DNA from: Drosophila pseudoobscura
Lineage: Eukaryota > Arthropoda > Insecta > Diptera > Drosophilidae
Assembly: GCF_009870125.1 (NCBI RefSeq)
Contig: NC_046679.1
Span: 21,824,001 to 21,888,000, forward strand
Reading direction: 5' to 3'
Length of the DNA: 64,000 nt
A program made the translations under genes and the position numbers. Under the pieces are notes generated by a model. The model searched no databases and was not told the origin of the DNA. It worked only from the letters and a program-made list of their open reading frames with translations. This document shows positions 51,720-63,847 of this stretch, in pieces (position 1 is the stretch's first letter; every line of letters starts with the position of its first letter).

Positions 51720-52633
51720 TGTCTCCGAAATCCTATAGAACTTTTTATTTTCCATACGTTTTCAGAGGAGGTCCGACAGTTTCTGTGGTGCATTTGTATT
51801 TTATGATATAGAACAAAACATTTGCTACGAATTCTACTGATTGATAGGGTAAATTAATAGAAGTAATGAGGAAAAACAACTCTACATTCTTCTCCACATC
51901 ATTTATCCACTCAATTAGTAGAATTTTAAATAGTTATTATTAAAATTATAGATTTAAAAACAATTTGGGTTAAGCTTATTAATATACCAGAAAACATATT
52001 ATTTAAAAACTTTAACTATTTTAGATTAAGTTCTGTTGCATAATATTTATATTGAGATTCGCTTTCTAGGAGATCTTTTAAGCATATTGTACTTTAATAA
52101 CATTTTACATTTAAATGCATAGATTACTTTTGATAACATTAAACATTTTTTAGATTTTATTTTTTTATAGATTCCGTTTTTAAAGTGGGAGATCATTAAA
52201 AATGTTCCATTTAAATGCATAGACATTGAATATTATTTTTAAATAGTCTTTGAGCAAGGATATGCTCTGATAAAAATGCAGATCTGACAGTTGGAAATCG
52301 GTATAGATATACTTATTTTACATGGGCTATGGAATCAGGCAAACGGAGATCATAATGCAGTATTTTGTGCTACTTAGTTTACTTTCAATTAATTGTTCTT
52401 TTCTCTTTACATTGCCTTTTTGGCATATCACATCTTAACTAATTTTTCGTAAGCATACAAGCCAAATAATAATTTAACTGAACGAATATCTTTATGGATT
52501 ATACATATATGCATATAGTATGTTTATCTACACTTTTAGCGCAGCAGGTTGTCTTTTAACAGTGACTAGACTTGGTTGGGTTTTCAAGAGGAGTGTCTTT
52601 GGTTTAACATCGGTGGGTTTTGGGGCCTGGGTC
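51720..52633. other. Convergent 3' spacer
   Basis: Very AT-rich DNA between the 3' ends of Gyc88E (plus) and the RNF123 homologue (minus). It holds the 3' UTR of the latter. No clear AATAAA for the minus strand is close to its stop, and no other gene is seen. Confidence 0.6.
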
Positions 52634-55600
52634 TTAGGCCGCCTCGGTCAGGGGCGATTGAACGCCCTCGTCGTTGGAATAGATGAGCGTGCCATCCAAA
52701 GTTTCAATCGTCTGAATGGTGGTCTTGCAATAGAAACACACCTTGGAGTTCATCAGGTGCTGCATGATGCAATCGCTGCAGGACTGGTGCCTGCAGGGCG
52801 TGAATACTGCCGTGATGGGCTTGGCGCAGCAGATGGGACACAACGAATCCTCCGAAGGTAGTGTTATGTCCGATAGCAGAGTCTGCTTCATGCGCAGACC
52901 CTCAATGAGCCGCCGGATATTTTCAATTTCCTCCGAGTTCACGTGAGTGGGAACTGTGTGGAAAAATGGTTCAAGATTTGGCAGCTTTTAGAATCGATTT
53001 ACTCACAATCCGACAGCGCAAACTTAATGATGGGCGGATCGGCCCGAATGCGCTTTGAGTTGTTGGGAAACGGCACCCTCACATCGTTGGTGAGCGGATC
53101 AATGTGCGGCCTGGCGGACGGATCAAAGTTCCCACGCGGTATATTCTTCTGTTCCAGCAGAGGCGTACGTATCTCACCCAAGGCGAACTCCAGCGTGGCA
53201 AATTGGAAGCTCGGATCGGTGAGGAAAGCGCGCGATATTCGCGTAACTTTTTGCGGTGTTATATCCATGTCCATCTCGCTGCGCATGAGGGCTAACAGTA
53301 TGCCCAAGGCGGCTGTAATAATGGGGTAGTGTGTGACCGCATTGAGGTCGGCCGAACACATGTCAACCACAAATTGGAAGCAGCCGGGCGGCACGGTGAC
53401 CCGAGATAGCACCTGACTGATTAACTGGCAGATTCGATTCAACAGAAGATCGCTATTCGGACGTGAGGGATCTGTAACGATTTCAGGCGACACGGTGATG
53501 ATCATCTCCAGACACCGCATCAATGACACTGTCAGTTCGAAGCACATGGAGCAGATCTTGAGCTGTTTGGGCTCGAACAGTGTATTCTCCTGGCGCTGGG
53601 CAGTGTTTTGGATCTATTAGGGAAAAGAATGAGCGACTATTATTTACTATATGTTCTCTGTAGCCTACCTCCTGCAGCAACAGTATGAATTCCGAGAAGG
53701 CCCAATTCAGTTGACTCAGCACCGAGTTGAGAAAACTGGTGGCAAATGGTTCATCCTCAATCAGTTTGGAGCCAATTAAGCGCTGGAAATACTTTGATGG
53801 ATTTGCGGGTGCTATATTATGGAGCAGTCCAGTGTGCGTCTCGTTCCTTGATCGACTGCGGCACAGACCCATATGCAGCGGTTGCGTACCGCCTTGCCAG
53901 ACACAAGGCTGGCGGGCGTCCTTGTACCCATAGCCCTCGCCCATCCAGAAGCGCAGCAACAGCCAGTTGCTCTGGCCCCACGCCCGATTCTCGTACGGAC
54001 GCAGTAGGGCACGCACCAGAGCCACTTGGGACCTGCGGGAGGATCGTTCCAGGGCTCGCACCCCGGATTTGTGGCAGGTGAGTGTGCCCAGGGCTTGAAG
54101 CAGCGAGTCCTTGCAGGAAGCAAGCACAATACGCGGGTCTGCCGAATGGACGCCCAAAAATTCCGCTGCTGAAATGACGGCGCAGTCGGAATCCGTCGCC
54201 TCGAACTGGGCTTTCATATCGTGATGGCTAAAGTCCATTACAGCGTCAAGCAGAATAGGTAAGGTATTCACATACACCTCGGGTACGAAGGAGAATAATG
54301 GACCCGTGTTTGAGGCACTCTTTAGGGAAGGGTAATATAGTCAATGTATCGATGGAATTCTAACGAGCTCACCGTCAGGGTGCGTATCATACGCTCCAGC
54401 ATCCAGATAAGCAGGGAACGCCTGTGATTATTTAAGGCCACGCCACGAAGCCAGAGCTGCTTTCTGGACAGCGATATAGAACGGGTCTGCCAGATAATAA
54501 AACATGGATAAATCCTTTGCAGTCCTTTCTCTTTGTTAAACTCACCGCAAAAACGTTTTGACGCTGACCGAATTTGGAACGCAATTCTCCCATTACATGC
54601 TGATGTGCATCGTTCATGCAGACATTGGCATGCTGCTCGAGAGCCAGCAGCTTGCGTTCGATGTCCTCGCGGTAGTATTTCGTTTCCTTGAGTACATCGT
54701 TCAGTGCAGCAATCTCATCCCTTACAGAAGCTATTTTCACAATATACTTGTGCCCCGCCGAGTAGTAGAACATGATGCAAAGATCCAAGAGATCGCAGAG
54801 ACTGGCTTCTATATCGACATTGCCTGGCGGTGCTTCTGCGCCCTGGTTACCTCGCGGACTGAGAAATTGCGTAAAGGTGGTGTTGCCGCCCTGCGTGTGT
54901 GCAATAACCGCCACGTCGTTCCCATTCTCACCCAGCAGGTAAAGAGCATCTTTAAAGAGAAACAGCATTAGGATAGAGGCATCCCATTCCCATACATAGA
55001 TTAAGGCTAACACCTACCCATTGGGTTGCTCCGCAAATTGTTTCGATCCTCATCGTAGATCTGCTGTGTGCGAACCGATCCCAAACGAGCATCTATGTCG
55101 GGCCTGTGAACTTTGCGCAAATGCGATAGGACGCCGCCCACACGATCAAAGTGCATGTAGTCGAAAGTTCCATCGAAAAAGTAGTCGCTTTTCACCTCCA
55201 CATTCATGCCGGGCAGCTCCTCCCTAAACATACTGCGAGCCTGATCGATCAGGATGCAGACAAAGGCCAATGCCACCGGAGCGTCCAAGGGATGCTGAAT
55301 GCTCGACTGCATGAAAAAGAAAGCATGGAAGGGCTGCCCCAAATGGAAAAGTAAATTCAAGTATAAGTTGTCTACATTTAGAATAGAGATTATGAATCGT
55401 ACCCTCTGCTCCATACTAAGATCGATCACATAGCGACGCAACTTGGACAGAAATATTGTACGACTGGAGGAACCTAGCGCAGAGCCATCTTTATTTATCA
55501 TCAGCGTACTCAGGAAATCTTTTTGAGCCGCGTAAAGTGGCTCCGTCAACTTGCGCACCTTTTCCACAGCGTTGAGATACTTGTCCTTGGGCCCGTCAAT

Positions 55601-57271
55601 GCCTTCCGTCCAGGCCAAGTGGTCGGGCAGCAGCTCTTCCATAATGTAGAACTCCAGTGGATGGATGTATAGAAAGAATGCGATGCTGGAATTGGGAAAA
55701 TGGCATTTATCATAGCTTTATGTTGGATATGAATAGTCATCCTGCTCACCAATGCTTCTTAAATAATTTTCCCTCCAGCAAAAATTTCCTTGTCGGCTCA
55801 TGCAGGCACAGACAATGCAACACGCTCAGCGCCTGACGATGCTTCTCATAGTCCAGGCCTTGTATCGTGTGCGTATAGGTGGCCAGCAGGGCATTCACCA
55901 TCTTGCGCAGCACAAACTTTATTTCGTCGCCCTCCATGAAGTTCCAAAAGAGCGATAGCATACCCTGCAGCACACTGTGCGGATTCTCCTTCTCTGCTGT
56001 GAGACTGGTCATGCTCGAAATCCTTGCCAGCAGCACATCTTCAATGATATACGGGTCGAAGATCTCGTTCGTAAATCTTTCAATCAACAGGGTGGCAAAG
56101 ATACAGTAAACTGTCTTCTTGGTAGACACTCGAGCTTCGCTCTGGTTGGCGGAGCCCTTGTACTGAGAATTGTATTTGGAGAAAATGCCAGAAAGGTTTG
56201 TGATGTAGTTCATCAGCAGATTGGCGCGTCGAAGCTTGAGTATGGGCCGAGCCATCAGAGGCAGAAATCCTGGTACTGGATACATGAACGGACGATTGCC
56301 GAAGTTCGCCTGAATCCCCTGGGTGTACCCCAGAGAGATGGCTGCATAGAAGGTAATGCCCGGACCCTTCTCCAGCTTATTGAAGGCCACGCCCATCGAG
56401 CGCCCATTGCGATAGTACTCAATGAGCTCATTATCCACATCGAGGGTCACACCAATAATGTCCCCAATCTGCCATTTGTCGCCGTATCTAAAAGGGAGAG
56501 ACGTTACTAAACATCAGTATTCCAGTTTTAAAAAAAAGGTCATACTTTTTAGTGGATATATGCCAGATCTGCTGTTTGCTGCCATCATAGCCGTAGCTCA
56601 ATTTGGTATCCCCAACACCGCTATTTTCATTGAACTGACAAGTGCTGGAGGCCCAGCCCATCTGCATGACTCCCTTGGTGTGAAGTTGAACCTAAAAAAA
56701 GGTCAAGTTCTCAGTACGTGCGCACGTGCAACTCACACTCCGGCTTCGCATGTGTCATTGACCGATGGCCAGCCCTTTAACCCGTAAATAGAGATTACCT
56801 CATACATCCAACGGCCGCCATAAACGCAACAATTTGTTCGCACTGTATTGAAACTACCTTGGGAGCGCAAGGCCAGCCTGTCCGAGGATACGCGCACTGT
56901 GGTGGTGTAGTCCACATCGAATATGGTCAAATCGGGCCCAATACGGGACTCTGTCTCCGTATATAAGCGACGAATTTCCTCGTTGCTGTCGGTTTGTATT
57001 TGCTGAAATTTGTCGTCCAACCATGTCTTCACGATGCTCATTTGCCTTCACAAAAAGACACAGAGATCAGCTGGGCTTTAGACTTTCATATTCAAACAAC
57101 CACTTACTTTGAAACGGACCACTCGTCCATCTTGAGCGGCTTCGGGTCCGCCACCGTGGAACAATTGGCTCCTTCCAAGTCATCGTCCAGGTCTGAATAG
57201 GGATTCTCCTGCTCCAGCTGCTCGAAGATATTTTCATTGAATACTTTTACGAATAATTTAGATATCGACAT
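52634..57271 (-). CDS. CG6752: RNF123/KPC1-type E3 ubiquitin ligase
   Basis: Homologue of mammalian RNF123 (KPC1), the RING subunit of the KPC ligase that ubiquitinates the CDK inhibitor p27Kip1 in the cytoplasm. Exons on the minus strand are 57271-57108, 57045-56799, 56691-56546, 56487-55750, 55685-55403, 55333-55018, 54949-54546, 54486-54373, 54319-53669, 53613-53007 and 52953-52634. Phases agree throughout and the product is 1329 residues (human about 1314). A SPRY domain spans about residues 95-250 (RWMYEVQLHTKG, YGDKWQIGDIIGV, YYRNGRSMGVAF). A long helical middle follows. A C-terminal C3HC4 RING has Cys1262, 1265, 1277, His1279 and Cys1282, 1285, 1296, 1299. The 69-nt segment 55334-55402 is stop-free and in frame; I treat it as an intron because it is AT-rich and has GT/AG ends. 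The symbol is my recollection of the D. melanogaster gene beside Gyc88E. It is convergent with Gyc88E and divergent from the TMEM165 homologue. Confidence 0.93.
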
Positions 57272-57590
57272 CTTGGCACTGTCATATCATTGCTTGCTTT
57301 ATCGGAAGCACGCTCCTTTCAAAATCAATTCCCCGTCAGGATTCTATAGGCATTAGAGATGAGCAACAGCTGTCTAACGGTGGCAAATATCGAATCACGA
57401 TGGGCGCGAAATTTCTTATATATTTAATTTTAACATACATATACAAAATAAACTGACCTCAATCCAGAGAGATTAACTAAGTAATTTTCAATAAAATAAA
57501 CCAAATTTACACATCTTAAATATTTTCGAATGGTCTAATATTCAAGCGCAAAATATATCGCAGGATCTACTCATCTCTATGTATGGCGCG

Positions 57591-57632
57591 AACAGCTGTT
57601 TCAACTGTATACTCCACACTGTCACATCGATA
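57591..57632. promoter_or_regulatory. E-box (AACAGCTGTT) and DRE-like (ATCGATA) promoter motifs
   Basis: AACAGCTGTT at 57591-57600 is the palindromic E-box type motif common in Drosophila housekeeping core promoters. ATCGATA at 57626-57632 matches seven of eight bases of the DRE (TATCGATA). A second CAGCTG lies at about 57366. They sit 320-360 bp upstream of the RNF123-homologue ATG and could serve either gene. Confidence 0.4.
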
Positions 57633-58908
57633 ACGATTTAAAAGATTTATTTCTGGCGAATTACGGGGCTATATATTATTCTCTTCTTTATATCTTGACG
57701 TCGAAATTGAGTCTTTGACGGTCCGACCTTATATTTTATTGATCAGCACTCTCCTACAACGCAAAAATGAGTCGTAATTTTGAATGGCCAATAGAAAGGG
57801 GTATCAAGATATATTAGGCAAAGGGGGTGGATTTTACCTTGCAAGCGTTGCGTTTTCTGGCCGTGTTGTTTCTTGTCCATACCCTCTTTTTCCTCCCATT
57901 ATGTAGCAAATGTGTAGTTACCGTGTATTTGCCTTGTAAATGTAATAAGTCAGCACACATTTTAGAATCGAAAAAGGTAAAGACGTGTTTTTTTTTTTGC
58001 AACTCCAGCAAATGCGACTAATCTAATTATAGTTACAATTACCTATAATTTGATTAGCGCCAAAACGGGCCTTTTTTAACTGTGACAAGTGATTTTCGCG
58101 TTTTAATTGCATTTTAAATGAATATCAAATTGTCTGCGTCAGCGGCAAAGTGTTTGTCTTTAGTGATAGTGATGCCAACGCTTGAAACAGAAATGGCTAG
58201 ATTTGGCTTTAAAACAGCTAAAGCCAATTAAAGTGCCAATAGAAACGCAATGATAACAATACTGCTACTAAATGTTGCAGTTTTAATGATTGACTAGGCT
58301 TAATTATACGACGCCTGACCTTGTGACTATAAGGTTGTAATGGAGTAAATTAAAGGAATGGTAGAATTTTGCTACAGCCAAGTAGTCAGTACAAGCGAAC
58401 GGTGGACGGTGGGCGGTAGGTTGATCACGAAAATAGAAAATTCGCAAGAGAAAAAATAGAAGGGGGAAATAGAAATCAATGCCAAGCCATTCGAAAAAGA
58501 AAGAGCATTGAGCATTACAACACGCGAACGTACGGCCCATAAATGAATATTAATATTTCAGTTTGAGCAGCAAATTCTAATCATTCAATTGATTTATCTG
58601 TACAGTTTCCCGACCCGTTTTGATTCTTTTTTTTGCGGAGAGAGCAATCAGCGAGTGTCGTCCGTCTGTGTCTGGTTTGTCTTTCTGTGTGTTGTTTGTA
58701 TTTTGAATTCAGTTTAATAGAACTGGAAATATATGTATTAGCTAATTATTATTACCCCTGTCTCCCCGGACGTTGTTTGTGCAAGTTCATCTAACTGGTG
58801 TAAAGCCGCCCGCCCCCGACAACAGGCTACTGTATCGTATGTCTTATCAGTGCCCACTTGCGTTCTGTTCATTAAGAGTGTCGTTGTCCGACGTAACCGC
58901 CTTACGTA

Positions 58909-58966
58909 CATATGTATGTATATACATATATATGTATATATATATATGTGTACATATGTATATACG
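58909..58966. repeat. CATATG/TATA simple-sequence tract
   Basis: About 58 bp made almost wholly of alternating TATA, TATG and CATATG words. It is strongly self-complementary. Confidence 0.8.
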
Positions 58967-59240
58967 TAGTAGTCAAGTTCTATGTGGAAAGAAGAACAGG
59001 CATGTGTTTGCATAACGAAAGCTCTCCCTCTATGGGCGGGCATCCTCAGACCTTTTGCGTCTTAAAAACCACTCCAAACTCGTTAATCTCTTATTGAACA
59101 CATAAATATCCACTTTTTCCTCCTCCAAGTGCTCTGTGACGTAGGAGTATTATGAGAAGTACCCTTGCCGTTTCATGCATCTTTTTGTCAGAAATACGGA
59201 ATATTCGTCTGATTTTAATACACACGAAAGGAAAGGTGGT

Positions 59241-59300
59241 GATGCTGATCAAAAATATATAACCATAATACCCGCTGAAAAAGTATAAGATCAGAAATTA
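59241..59300. mobile_element. Decayed dispersed-repeat fragment
   Basis: Contains gatgctgatcaaaaatatat, nearly the same as the start of the fragment at 26233 (gatgctgatcaagaatatat), then ataatacccgctgaaaaagt and ataaga. Noncoding and diverged. Confidence 0.4.
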
Positions 59301-60466
59301 TCATTAACACAGAAAGATGACGCGTAAAAAGAACAGAATGGATGATTTATGATAAGCAAATGGGAAGCCCATGACTGTGGAACCTCACAGAAAAGATTCC
59401 CCCGCCCAGACTCTTTTGTAAACAAGAATTGCTCATATCATACGGATATTAAATAAAATAAACTCCCCTCTGTTTGTGGGGTTTACTTATAGCAAATATA
59501 TACTTCAGGATATGAAAGAAAATCTTAGTCATGATTCTGTCAAATAATTGTTAGAATTATCTCTGAAATGAAAACCAGATAACAGTACCAATGCCTAATT
59601 TCCCATTGTAATGAGACTGAAACTATGCTGAATATGGAAAACTGTAGCATGAAAGAATAAAATCATGAATTTACACTTTTGTATACATACATAAGTAGAT
59701 AGCAATCACATTTTTTGTGAAACTGTTGTCGGTCACGTATTTATACCCTATCTCTAGAGGGCTCTTCAATTGAAAATACAAGAAATTAATTGATTAAAAA
59801 TTGTCCCGACTAAACGATTCTTCCGAATATTTCTTTCTTTATTTTCAAGAAAATTTGGCTTCCAAAATATTTGTAGAAATATAAATTGAAATAAATAAAA
59901 TAATAAATAAACTTGCACGCCCAGTATCCACCTTTTCGGTTAGAATATCATATTTGTTTAGACCTTCCGCGTGGAGGTTAATTTAAAAGAAAAAGATAAT
60001 AAAAGACAAACCTAAATATTTGTGGCTCCAACATCCCAGAGAGATATGCCAAAGATATAAAAAGAGTAGATTCCCCGCAGAGTATTACGTATTCTGAGTG
60101 AACGAATATCCCCCGAAAACATTATCTAATCGATGGTTGAAGTGCCGCTGCCGTTGCCTGTACCTCTGACGTATTGAATGGTCTGTCGAGCGGCCGGATC
60201 ATAGCAGATCTTATGTTATAGAGTTCTTAATTACCTAATAGGAGTCTCTGCCTGCCTGTGGAAGCAGCTACACTTGTCACAGTACGAGGCAGCCTGGCCT
60301 TATCTCTGGCCGGCCTGACATTCGCCTGCTATCGAGCTCAGATTTTACTTGGCCAAACACAGACATGCACACAGGCAATTTTCTGTGTTTGCCATATACA
60401 AATAAAGCCGCTGGAGAACACTTTTTGCCTGATTAGCGAACCGATTCTGACTTCATTTCTTTGCAG

Positions 60467-60584
60467 TCGGTCACACGAAACGGACACGTCATATCGTTAC
60501 CACGGATAACCCAGAGAAGAAGAATACGAATACCATTTGCATGAGGCTGGCTTAAAGAGCGGATACAGCACAGACAGCACCAAG
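60467..60584 (+). other. CG42542: 5' UTR part of the TMEM165-homologue start exon
   Basis: A strong acceptor (cttcatttctttgcag) ends at 60466, so this leader is probably spliced from an upstream exon. The leader contains a four-codon upstream ORF, ATG AGG CTG GCT TAA (60541-60555), which ends 29 nt before the main ATG and may lower or tune translation. Confidence 0.5.
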
Positions 60585-63500
60585 ATGTCACAAAATCAAT
60601 CCTACTTCTGGCAAACCACCAGAAACAATGTATACCTGAAGCGTTCCGCCAAATGGCACATGGCGCTGGCCCTGATGGTAATCCTCACATTCTCGACGAT
60701 ATGTGCGGCAGAATTTCAGCATGAAAACGAAGACAATGTGGCCGTACAATCGGGAATACAGAGCGTAAGTCCATTGACCATACGGCCGATTCGATTTCTT
60801 TATCTTATTTCTCTGATATTTTTACAGGGCGTGGTGGAGGATCAATTGGTTGGGAACAGAGCAACGGACCTAAATGAATTACCAGATAAACCCACAGATA
60901 CGGATCATCGGCAGGCCAAGGGCAAGGGGAATTTTATCGATGCGTTCACAGCATCGATATCTGTTATACTTTTAACAGAACTAGGCGATAAGACATTCTT
61001 TATTGCTGCCATAATGGCCATGCGCCATCCCCGTTTGATTGTCTTTGGCGGTGCTATTGCCGCCTTGGCCCTTATGACGGTACTCTCATGCGTATTTGGC
61101 ATGGCAGCGAACTTTATTCCTAAGGTAGGTTTCCATTTCTTTCGGAATAGGACTGTAACCCTAAGCTCTTTGTTTCTCTACAGATTTATACGTATTATAT
61201 CTCAACTGCATTATTTTTAATATTCGGCTTGAAAATGCTGTACGATGGCTACAAGATGAAACCAACCGATGCTCAAGAGGAGCTCGAAGAGGTCCAAACC
61301 GATTTGCGTAAGCGCGAAGATGAGGTAAGTTCTGTTTTCCTATATTTTGTATATTGTTAATTATTAGTAGTTATATGTTGTAGTTCCCTTCTTACTATAT
61401 CCAAGTAGTTTTTGCTTGTGGCATATCTATATTTATTATTTTTTTTAAGTTGACTTTACGCTTTTGTTAATAGCTCGCTTGATATGTGGTTTTCTATTAT
61501 TAAGCCCTGGCAATACTGTACAGAAACAATCGAAATGCAAGGCCAAAGCGATCACTTCATAAACCTTAGCCTTGGTATTCAAAATCCAATTTGAACTTCA
61601 GTACGCTATTTCAATCTCATTTTCTACACGAGGGTCGCGAACAATTACAAATACTAATCCAACACGAGCCCCGAAGCTTTCTCATAATTTTAATTATAGC
61701 TTAATTGCATGGGAATACAAATTATTTAATTAACCTCTCGACCTTAAAAAATCCACAAGCTGGCGTCGTTGCGGAATGTTGGCATTGAAACAGCACAAGG
61801 GTTGCCACAACTCTCATTTTCTCTGGCTTTAAATTGTTTATTTTCTTCCTGATTTGTTTTATGTTACAAAAAAAAAAACACACCACACACATACACATAA
61901 GCCTAATATGTGACTAATTGCACGTCTTCCGCATATCAACAGCCAAAGAGTTTTTTGCAAAAATTTGTATACAAAAAAAAAATACTAAAACAAAGAAACG
62001 TTTGATATGGAAAAGCTTTTTGCCAGAAGACAATTCCACCTGAATATTAATCAAAAACCCAAACATAAATTTCTGAAAACAAATCTAAGCTAATGCAAAT
62101 TTTAATTATTTTTTCTTTCAAACAAAAAAAAAATATAAAACGATTTAAATTATTTTGAAAACTGATTCGAAAACCTAAACCAATAAACTACCTAAAAAAT
62201 AAAACAAATAAATGCTGAATTATGCGATAATTTCTCTAGTTGCTGCGCAAGGCAACGCGCAAGTACGAGGATACGGAGACCAAGCGAAAGAATAGCAACT
62301 CGGACAAGGAGGATGCCAGCGAGCAGGCTCTCATCCATGGCCGCAACTCCATTGTTATTGTCCCCGGCTCGGGAGCCGGCAACGACTCCGACATGCAGCA
62401 TCGTCAGCGACGCAACAATAACAATAATAACACCACCAATTCTACTAGTAAGCAAAATAGCTGTGATAAAACTGGCAACGATGATGGCGACGACTACCGC
62501 GAGTCCGAGGTGTTCCTCAAGGATGGCAATCGCATTGTGGAACAGCTCAAGCTGAAGACCTTCCACAGCAGCAGCCCGTCGCACTCGGCGGCATCATCGA
62601 ACCAGACCGAACAAACCCAATGTGAAAGCCCACGCAACAATCTGAATCTGAACGGCTCCTCCTCCGTGGCGGGTGATCTGACTGATCCGGCAACTGGGGT
62701 GGCGCTGGAGCCGCGTGCTCCCCTGGCCGGACACGAGAGCATGCATAGTCTGAGTGGCAGCTTGAAGGGCGACGAGGACCTGGCTGGCACCGGCAATGGC
62801 ACTCTTAAAGCACGGGTTAGGCCACCATAATAAGAACATATAACTATGAAAGCCATAACCGACCATAACTACTGTGGTTGTTTAATTTTCATATTCGTTT
62901 CACATGCTTGTTGCCCTCAAAAAACTGACACATTCAAACACACATACACGAAATACAGTGACACCTTCGCAGTCACATCACCATCCTCAATCATCGAAAA
63001 TCGAAATTAGTTCCATTGTTCATTGATTTACTTTTAAAAATTTTTATTTTAAGTCGGATTTGGAGTATGGTTTGTGGGAGTCACTGTACTTTGGTCCACC
63101 CATTCCCGCACCACACTGTTTCATTCTCATGCATTCCGTACAGTGTTCCAACTCATCTCATGGATTTTTTGCATGTTTTCTTGAAGTGATCGTTTTCTTG
63201 CTTATTACATTTTTGGTTTTTCCCCCACAGAAAATTATTCGTTCCCTGTGACAAAAAGTCCTTCGATGTTTATGATTTGCAATTCCTCTTGTTTGCGCAC
63301 ATTTTCATCGACATTTTCTTATGGGCTTTCGGCCCATAATTTATCCACCTAATCCTGAATGGTATATATTTTCTCTTGTAGCTGGACCGTGATGTGAATG
63401 CTGCTCTTGTCCATGATGCCGAGAGTGGTCGCCGTCGTCCGCTGCAGCGACGTGGTGCCGGCTACTTCACCTGGCGCATCTTGGCCCAGGCCTTTACGAT

Positions 63501-63847
63501 GACCTTCCTCGCCGAGTGGGGTGATCGCTCTCAGTTGACCACCATTATTCTCGCTGCCAGCAAGGTATTCATTTTTATGCAGCAACAAATCTATCCCACA
63601 GCTTATAATATTCTAAACTAATTTAGCTAGTTTCTATACTAATTAAATCCCATTTTGCACATTCCAGGACGTTTACGGCGTAATTGCTGGCGGTATTATT
63701 GGCCATTGCATCTGCACTGGCCTGGCTGTGATTGGAGGTCGTCTGGTGGCTTCCAAAATCTCTGTGCGCACTGTCACCATTGTTGGTGGCATCGTATTCA
63801 TTGGCTTCGCTGCCTACGCTGTTCTCATGCCACCCGATGACTTGTAG
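60585..63847 (+). CDS. CG42542: TMEM165/GDT1-family Golgi cation transporter
   Basis: Homologue of human TMEM165 and yeast Gdt1, multipass Golgi proteins that move Mn2+/Ca2+ in exchange for H+ and support glycosylation. Exons are 60585-60764, 60828-61124, 61184-61324, 62240-62815, 63382-63564 and 63668-63847, all phase 0; total 518 residues. Residues about 25-44 form a signal peptide or first membrane segment. The two family signature motifs are present: ELGDKT at 111-116 and EWGDRS at 443-448, each within a membrane segment. The fourth exon adds a 192-residue hydrophilic loop (207-398) rich in Asn, Ser and Gly, ending at a weak donor (GTTAGG). Human TMEM165 is about 324 residues, and skipping this exon would give 326. 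The chain ends LMPPDDL. Its leader has a short upstream ORF. The symbol is my recollection of the D. melanogaster TMEM165 orthologue; the family call is firm. Confidence 0.92.

Larger units (their letters stand above)
57272..60466. other. Divergent spacer with promoters of both flanking genes
   Basis: About 3.2 kb of noncoding DNA. The first 400 bp hold housekeeping-type core motifs. A possible leader-exon donor for the rightward gene (GAAAAAG followed by GTAAAG) is at 57977. The rest contains TATG/CATATG-type simple sequence at 58909-58966 and a repeat fragment at 59241-59300. Confidence 0.5.

Noticed and set aside
60258..60509. 83-codon plus-strand frame just upstream of the TMEM165 homologue
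   Set aside because: It starts with a non-ATG codon and runs across the strong acceptor at 60466, so it cannot be one exon of a coherent transcript.
62192..62856. Hydrophobic frames antisense to the large exon of the TMEM165 homologue
   Set aside because: They arise from the complement of Asn/Ser/Asp-rich codons; the sense strand has matching splice sites and phase.
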